Below the pieces are notes generated by a model. It saw only the letters and a program-made list of their open reading frames with translations, was not told where the DNA came from and ran no database searches. Shown here in pieces: positions 15,252 through 19,887 of a stretch of DNA of 19,887 bases. This DNA comes from DASUWK01 sp036378435 (GTDB lineage Bacteria > Chloroflexota > Dormibacteria > Dormibacterales > Dormibacteraceae). The position numbers and the translations under genes are program-made. Every line of letters starts with the position of its first letter. Positions within the stretch are counted from its first letter, which is position 1. The stretch lies in contig DASUWK010000053.1 of assembly GCA_036378435.1 (NCBI GenBank), forward strand, positions 1 to 19,887, in the 5' to 3' direction.

Positions 15252-15994
15252 TGGGATTGCAGCGCTCAGCGCACTGGATTCTACTGGCGGCGGTGCTGGT
15301 CCTTGCCGGCTGCGACCTGAATCCGCCTGAGCCGCTCCCCGGCCAGCCGCCGCCGCACCTGATCACGCGGGCTGGGCCGGCTGGCGCCAGCCCCAGCCCG
15401 AGCCTGCTCGCCGTCTGGGTCCTGTGGCCGCTGGGAATCAGGGTCCACCAGGCTCCGGGCACCAGCGCCCCCGTCGCCGGCTCGGCCGAGCAGACCACGG
15501 AGCTGGACGTCGACGGCAGCCGGGTGGTCGCGGGCAAGACCTGGCTCGAGGTGAGCGCTTCCGACCAGTCCGGCTTGAAGGGCTGGATCCTCGACGATCC
15601 CGGCCTGGTCATCCATCAGGCGGTCACGATCAGCATCGACTCGGAGCAGTCCTGGTCGATGGTCTATCCGAGCTCCTGGAACGTCAACCCCGCGAGCGAC
15701 GTGACCGGGGTGACCACGCTGACCGGCACCGATACGACCATGGCCGTAGACGTCGAGACGCCGACCCCGAAGCCGACGCCGCCCGGCTCCTTCCTCAGCA
15801 GCACGCAGATCGAGGTCTACGGGCGGACGACGGTGCTGTCGACGTACAGGCTTGCCGACGGCACGTATGAGTTCGTGACCGGCGTGAAGTGGGACGCCCA
15901 GCGGTACTTCACGATCACGTACAAGGAGCCCGCCGCCGCCCAGCCCGACCCCTCGCTGTGCCTGCAGCTCATAACCGGCATCAAGATCACCTGA
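15251..15994 (+). CDS. SH3b-domain lipoprotein of unknown function
   Basis: 247-aa secreted lipoprotein. The signal peptide (R5, hydrophobic 9-18) ends in a canonical lipobox, LAGC, with the lipidated C21. A Pro/Ala/Ser linker (about 22-50) follows, then a bacterial SH3-like domain (about 53-122; WPLGIRVHQAPGTSAPVAGS...KTWLEVS...GWILDDPGLV), a fold that often binds cell-wall peptides. The rest (about 123-247; VTISIDSEQSWSMVYPSSW...) resembles a secreted beta domain, with a short TPTPKPTPPG linker inside; I do not recognise it. It is divergent from glmU with a one-base overlap of start codons and runs 38 bp ahead of lon. A cell-envelope role beside glmU is only a suggestion from context. Confidence 0.85.
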   Translation: MGLQRSAHWILLAAVLVLAGCDLNPPEPLPGQPPPHLITRAGPAGASPSPSLLAVWVLWPLGIRVHQAPGTSAPVAGSAEQTTELDVDGSRVVAGKTWLEVSASDQSGLKGWILDDPGLVIHQAVTISIDSEQSWSMVYPSSWNVNPASDVTGVTTLTGTDTTMAVDVETPTPKPTPPGSFLSSTQIEVYGRTTVLSTYRLADGTYEFVTGVKWDAQRYFTITYKEPAAAQPDPSLCLQLITGIKIT

Positions 15995-16032
15995 CGGGTT
16001 AGGCGCACGCCAATCCGGGCAAACTTCGTCCG

Positions 16033-18510
16033 ATGGACGAGGAGCCCGAAGCACAGCAGCCCGAGATCGACGACGCTTCGGTCGAAGAGCCCGAGGACGA
16101 AGACCAGGAGCTGGAGCTGCCCGAAGGGCCGCTCCGCCTGCCCGTCCTGCCGCTCAAGAACACCGTGGTGTTCCCGCGCATCCTGATCCCGCTCGCGGTC
16201 GGGCGGCCGCGCTCGCTCAAGCTGCTCGAGGACCTCCCGGCCGGCGACCGACTGCTGGCGGTGGCCACCCAGCTCGACGAGGACACCGACGAGGCGCTCT
16301 GGGCCGACATCCACCATGTGGGCACGCTGGTGCGCGTCCAGCACCTGCTCAAGCTGCCTGACGGCACCATCCAGCTGGCCGTACAGGGAATGCGCCGGAT
16401 CCGGCTCGTCGAGCCGGCGCAGGAGAACCCCTATCTCACCGCGGACCTCGCCGAGTACCCGGAGGCGACCGACGACCTGCCCGAGCTGGAGGTCGAGGCG
16501 CTGGTCCGCAGCGTCACCGCGAGCTTCCAGCAGCTCGTCGCGCTCGCCCCGTACCTGCCTGGCGAGCTGCTGGGGGCCGTCCTCAACGTCGACCGCCCGC
16601 TGCACCTCGCGTATTTGGTCGCCAACCACATCCGGCTCACCACCGAGCAGCGCCAGGAGCTGCTCGAGCTCGACTCGCCGGCCGCCAAGCTCGAGAAGCT
16701 GCTCGGCTGGATGGCGCGCGAGCTCGAGGTCCTCGAGCTCAGCCAGAAGATCCGCAGCCAGGCCGAGGAGCACATGGGCAAGGCTCAGCGGGAGTACTTC
16801 CTGCGGGAGCAGCTGAAGGAGATCCAGCGCGAGCTCGGAGAGCTGGACCAGGACCAGGCCGAGCTGGCGGAGCTCCGCGAGCGGATCGAGAAGGCCGGGC
16901 TGCCGGCGGAGGCCAAGCGCGAGGCAGAGCGCGAGCTGGTCCGGCTCGAGCGCATCCCCTCGGCGTCCCCCGAGTCGTCGGTCATCCGCACCTACCTCGA
17001 CCTCTTGGTCTCGCTGCCCTGGACCGTGTCGACAGGGGGCGAGGTCGACGTGGCCAAGGCGCGCGAGATCCTCGACTCCGACCACTACGACCTGGAGAAG
17101 GTCAAGCAGCGGATCGTCGAGCACCTGGCGGTGCGGCGGCTCAAGCAGGAGCGCGGAACCGCCGAGTCAGGCCGCGAACCGATCCTCTGCTTCGTCGGGC
17201 CGCCGGGCGTCGGCAAGACCTCTCTCGGCCAGTCGATCGCCCGCGCCATGGGCCGCAAGTTCGTGCGCGCCTCGCTGGGCGGGGTGCACGACGAGGCGGA
17301 GATTCGCGGGCACCGTCGGACGTACATCGGGGCGATGCCGGGCCGAATCATCCAGGCCATCCGCCGGGCCGAGTCGAACGACCCCGTCTTCATGCTCGAC
17401 GAGGTCGACAAGATCGGGGCGGACTGGCGCGGCGACCCGTCCTCGGCGCTGCTCGAGGTGCTGGATCCCGAGCAGAACAAGGACTTCCGTGACAACTACC
17501 TCGACGTGCCCTTCGACCTCTCCAAGGTGATGTTCATCACGACGGCCAACACGCTCGACACCATCCCGCCGCCCCTGCGCGACCGCATGGAGGTGCTCCA
17601 GCTGTCCGGCTACACCGAGGAGGAGAAGCTGCACATCGCGGAGCGCTTCCTCATCCCGAAGCAGCTGATCGCGCATGGGCTCAACCCGGAAGAGGTCTCA
17701 TTCGACGCGGACTCCATCCGGCTGATCACGCGGGAGTACACGCGGGAGGCCGGCGTCCGCAACCTCGAGCGCGAGATCGCCGGCGTGCTGCGCCGCGCCG
17801 CCTCCGAGATCGCGGAGGGGAAGCACGAGACGGCCGTCGCGGTCGACTCAGCCCGCGTCCGGGAGGCGCTCGGCAAGCAGCGCTTCTTCGACGAGTCGGC
17901 CGAGCGCATCGACCGCCCGGGCGTGGCGACCGGCCTGGTCTGGACGCCGACCGGCGGCGAGATCGTGTTCGTCGAGGCCGCGCTGACCCCGGGCAAGGGC
18001 GAGCTGAGGCTCACCGGCCAGCTCGGCGACGTCATGAAGGAGTCCGCGCAGGCGGCGCTGTCGCTGATCAAGTCGCGGGCCGGAGACTTCGGCCTCGACC
18101 GCGAGCTGTTCGAAAAGCACGACGTGCACGTCCACGTCCCGTCCGGCGCGACCCCCAAGGAAGGACCGTCGGCAGGCGTGACCGTGCTGGTCGCGATGAC
18201 GTCGATCCTGACCGGGCAGATCGCGCGCGACGACCTGGCCATGACGGGCGAGATCACGCTGCGCGGACGAGTGCTGCCGATCGGCGGCGTGAAGGAGAAG
18301 GTGCTGGCGGCCCACCGGGCCGGCGTCAAGCGGGTCCTGCTCCCGTCGAAGAACGAGGCCGACCTCGACGACATCCCGCCCGAGCTGCGCGAGGACCTCG
18401 AGCTGAAGCTCGTCGAGACCGTCGACCAGGTCCTGCGCGAGGCTCTGCCGGGCCTGTTCAAGCCCCGGTCGACCGGGCGCCAGGCCGCCATCCAACCTCC
18501 GCTGCAATAG
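16033..18510 (+). CDS. lon: ATP-dependent protease Lon (LonA type)
   Basis: Cytosolic AAA+ serine protease for damaged and regulatory proteins. The 825-aa chain has an acidic N-terminal extension (first 30 residues mostly D/E), the LON substrate-binding domain (about 35-230; LPVLPLKNTVVFP), a coiled-coil (AQREYFLREQLKEIQRELGE), the AAA+ module with Walker A at 389-396 (GPPGVGKT, K395), Walker B (PVFMLDEVDKIG) and arginine-finger region, and the C-terminal peptidase with catalytic dyad S713 (PKEGPSAGV) and K756 (GGVKEKVLAAHRAG). The ATG start follows a 38-bp gap with no clear ribosome site and no HrcA/CIRCE or similar heat-shock operator that I can see. The stop TAG lies within AATAGGG, which may serve as ribosome site for the next gene. 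Confidence 0.98.
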   Translation: MDEEPEAQQPEIDDASVEEPEDEDQELELPEGPLRLPVLPLKNTVVFPRILIPLAVGRPRSLKLLEDLPAGDRLLAVATQLDEDTDEALWADIHHVGTLVRVQHLLKLPDGTIQLAVQGMRRIRLVEPAQENPYLTADLAEYPEATDDLPELEVEALVRSVTASFQQLVALAPYLPGELLGAVLNVDRPLHLAYLVANHIRLTTEQRQELLELDSPAAKLEKLLGWMARELEVLELSQKIRSQAEEHMGKAQREYFLREQLKEIQRELGELDQDQAELAELRERIEKAGLPAEAKREAERELVRLERIPSASPESSVIRTYLDLLVSLPWTVSTGGEVDVAKAREILDSDHYDLEKVKQRIVEHLAVRRLKQERGTAESGREPILCFVGPPGVGKTSLGQSIARAMGRKFVRASLGGVHDEAEIRGHRRTYIGAMPGRIIQAIRRAESNDPVFMLDEVDKIGADWRGDPSSALLEVLDPEQNKDFRDNYLDVPFDLSKVMFITTANTLDTIPPPLRDRMEVLQLSGYTEEEKLHIAERFLIPKQLIAHGLNPEEVSFDADSIRLITREYTREAGVRNLEREIAGVLRRAASEIAEGKHETAVAVDSARVREALGKQRFFDESAERIDRPGVATGLVWTPTGGEIVFVEAALTPGKGELRLTGQLGDVMKESAQAALSLIKSRAGDFGLDRELFEKHDVHVHVPSGATPKEGPSAGVTVLVAMTSILTGQIARDDLAMTGEITLRGRVLPIGGVKEKVLAAHRAGVKRVLLPSKNEADLDDIPPELREDLELKLVETVDQVLREALPGLFKPRSTGRQAAIQPPLQ

Positions 18511-18518
18511 GGCCCGGT

Positions 18519-19652
18519 CTGCGGCCGCTCGCGGCCGCATTCGTTTGGTTCGGCCTACCCGCCGGCCTGCTGTCCATCGCCGCCCTTGATATCGAGCGCT
18601 TCCTCGGGGTCGGCTACGCGGGGTTCGGGCTGGTGCTGAGCCTGGCCGTTGCGTCAGGCATTGCCGGCAACGTCATCGGAGGCCCGCTCGCAGAGCGGAT
18701 CGGGACTTCGGCGGGGCTCAGCCGCGGTATCGCCGCGTGGTCGGTGCTGATGCTCGCGGCGGCCGCGACCGGGCAGCCGCTGGTCTTTGCGATTCTCTGG
18801 GGTCTCGGCTTCGGCGCCGGTGGCGTGCTGGACACGGTGATGAACGTCTCGGCGACAGCCGCCCTCGGTCCCAGGCCGGGCAGGCTGGCCCGCTTCCACG
18901 CCTTCTGGAACTCGGGCGCCCTGGTAAGTGCCGCCGCCGTCGCTCTGCTCCTCGCGCGCGGCGTCAGCTGGCGCTGGCCGCTGGCCGCCATCGCGCTGCT
19001 CGGCTTCCCTCTCGCCATCTGGGTGTCGCGGTCGCCGCTGCCCGCCGCCGCCAGGGGCGAGTCCCATCACCCGCTGGCCTCGTTCAGCTTTGTCTGGCGC
19101 GAGCGGATCGTGATGATCGCGATCGCGCTGCTCGCGTGCGCCGTGGTCGAGGGCGGGGTCGACACCTGGGGCGTGCTCTTCCTGCGCTCGCAGCTGGCGC
19201 TCGGCGTCCTGACCGGCGCCGGAGCCTACCTGATCGGACAGGCGCTTGCGGTGAGCAGCCGCTTTGGGTTGGGCCCGCTGGTGGGCCGTCTGCCCGCCCA
19301 CCCGGCGGCAGCCGTCGGTGCGGCGCTCTCGGGCGCCGGCCTGCTCTTGGAATCAAGTGCTCCTACCACGCTGGCCGCCGTCTGTGGCCTCGCCCTGGGC
19401 GTGGTCGGCGTGGCCCTCTGCTGGCCGCTGCTGATGGCGGCCGGCTCGCGCGGCTCAGCCCGTCCCGGCCTGGCGGTCGGCGGGCTGACGACGGCCGCCT
19501 ACGGCGGCTTCTTGCTGGGTCCGCTCATCGTCGGCGGCATCGCGGGCGGCATCGGTCTGCGAGCCGCGCTCTGGGCGCTGGCCGCAGTCGCGCTCATCCC
19601 GGCGGCCACGCTGCTGCCACGTCGGCCGCGATCCAGAAAAGGTTCTCTCTGA
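18519..19652 (+). CDS. MFS transporter (start codon unclear)
   Basis: About 377-aa membrane protein of the major facilitator superfamily with roughly 12 hydrophobic segments; motif A is visible as GGPLAERIG after the second segment. Substrate unknown. The first conventional start (GTG at 18633) lies inside the second segment. Yet the in-frame sequence upstream encodes a proper first helix (AAFVWFGLPAGLLSIAAL). No ATG, GTG or TTG exists in this frame between the lon stop and 18633. A CTG at 18519, 6 nt after an AGGG overlapping the lon stop, is my best guess. A sequencing error or frameshift is an alternative, and a conservative annotation would start at 18633. The end overlaps the convergent phosphorylase gene by 59 bp. 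Confidence 0.8.
   Translation: MRPLAAAFVWFGLPAGLLSIAALDIERFLGVGYAGFGLVLSLAVASGIAGNVIGGPLAERIGTSAGLSRGIAAWSVLMLAAAATGQPLVFAILWGLGFGAGGVLDTVMNVSATAALGPRPGRLARFHAFWNSGALVSAAAVALLLARGVSWRWPLAAIALLGFPLAIWVSRSPLPAAARGESHHPLASFSFVWRERIVMIAIALLACAVVEGGVDTWGVLFLRSQLALGVLTGAGAYLIGQALAVSSRFGLGPLVGRLPAHPAAAVGAALSGAGLLLESSAPTTLAAVCGLALGVVGVALCWPLLMAAGSRGSARPGLAVGGLTTAAYGGFLLGPLIVGGIAGGIGLRAALWALAAVALIPAATLLPRRPRSRKGSL
18520..18539. repeat. Strong inverted repeat just after lon (terminator-like)
   Basis: TGCGGCCGC and GCGGCCGCA flank TC, giving a 9-bp G/C-rich stem (effective stem 8 bp with a 4-nt loop), 10 bp after the lon stop and followed by TTCGTTT. It could end lon transcription, though the T-rich tail is weak. 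It lies within the presumed N-terminal codons of the MFS gene, directly after the CTG candidate start. Confidence 0.5.
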
Positions 19653-19887
19653 CGCTGAGGTTCTTGTCCCAGCCGCGATGGTCGTAGACCTCGCTGGCCA
19701 GGGAGTCGCCCGCGTAGATCACCTGGGCCAGGCGCACGCCCCTGAACCGCGCCACGGCGATCAACGCCGCAGCCTCCATCTCCACGGTTAGGCAGCCTTC
19801 CGCGCGCCGGTTCGCCACCTTGCCCCGCGTCTCGCGGTAGGGCGCGTCGGTCGTCCACGTCTTGCCCACCTCGTACGGCAGGTCGCG
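19594..19887 (-). CDS. Nucleoside phosphorylase (C-terminal part, cut by window edge)
   Basis: The last 97 residues of a purine/uridine phosphorylase superfamily protein (PNP_UDP), which splits nucleosides with phosphate for base and ribose-1-P salvage. Visible are TWTTDAPYRETR, the ribose-binding VEMEAAALIAVARFRG (the M-E of this motif contacts the ribose in the family) and YAGDSLASEVYDHRGWDKN near the end. The frame is open to the right edge, so the N-terminal phosphate-binding part is missing. An in-frame GTG at 19869 is internal. Substrate class (uridine or purine) cannot be set from this part. The 3' end overlaps the MFS gene by 59 bp on the other strand. Confidence 0.9.
   Translation of the reverse strand, partial: RDLPYEVGKTWTTDAPYRETRGKVANRRAEGCLTVEMEAAALIAVARFRGVRLAQVIYAGDSLASEVYDHRGWDKNLSVRENLFWIAADVAAAWPPG

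Noticed and set aside
15371..15397. Hairpin-forming palindrome (GGCTGGCGCCAGCC core, 15379-15392) in the lipoprotein gene, about 120 bp upstream of glmU
   Set aside because: It could be a glmU leader structure, but it lies in the codons of an Ala/Pro/Ser linker, where such G/C-rich symmetry is expected by chance. No second copy was noticed.
14065..15612. Minus-strand open frame of 515 codons overlapping glmU in another frame and running upstream of it
   Set aside because: Most of it is an out-of-frame, Arg-rich shadow of glmU, and its first part is antisense to the SH3b lipoprotein.
18520..18539. Firm call of the post-lon hairpin as an intrinsic terminator
   Set aside because: The tail after the stem is only TTCGTTT, and the same bases may encode the start of the MFS protein, so I list it as an inverted repeat only.
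1..19887. Defence, mobile, CRISPR or RNA genes
   Set aside because: I looked for transposase, integrase, nuclease, toxin-antitoxin, tRNA-like cloverleaf and regularly spaced repeats and saw none. The content is housekeeping throughout.

Overview
The window is a compact, GC-rich bacterial chromosome segment of roughly 70% GC made of housekeeping genes. There is almost no space between genes and no stretch over 300 bases without one. I see no tRNA, rRNA, CRISPR array, transposase, integrase or phage gene. Gene content and order (recO, a single-chain glycyl-tRNA synthetase, ppdK, dnaG, rpoD; glmU-prs; a CNNM/CorC protein next to recO) resemble Terrabacteria such as Actinomycetota, Chloroflexota or 'Ca. 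Dormibacterota'. That placement is an inference from gene order, high GC, heavy use of GTG/TTG starts and one Chloroflexota/Dormibacterota-style secreted protein.

Layout: a leftward block at the left edge carries the start of rpoD (cut by the window edge) and dnaG just upstream of it. This is the bacterial macromolecular-synthesis pair of primase and primary sigma factor. Across a 144-bp gap full of palindromes lies a rightward TesB-type acyl-CoA thioesterase. It converges on a long leftward run, read from 15251 down to 3249: glmU, prs, a CNNM/CBS membrane protein, recO, a SAM methyltransferase, glyS, an alpha/beta hydrolase, ppdK, a DinB-like protein and a secreted Cys-rich protein with a C-terminal IPT/TIG-like domain. 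Four junctions in this run are 4-bp stop/start overlaps, so much of it is probably one or two co-translated operons. The only real internal gap is 117 bp between the CNNM gene and recO, and it holds two near-identical palindromes. From 15251 rightward come an SH3b-like lipoprotein (its start shares one base with the start of glmU), the ATP-dependent protease Lon and an MFS transporter. The MFS gene converges on, and overlaps by 59 bp, a nucleoside phosphorylase that runs off the right edge.

Together the genes cover replication priming and transcription (dnaG, rpoD), repair (recO), translation (glyS), cell-wall and nucleotide precursors (glmU, prs), the PEP/pyruvate switch (ppdK), protein quality control (lon) and nucleoside salvage. 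I found no clear new biological system. The best leads are small: repeat-like palindromes at the recO borders, an MFS gene without a conventional start codon, head-to-head and tail-to-tail gene overlaps, an altered PRPP-binding loop in Prs, and a poorly characterised secreted IPT/TIG protein.
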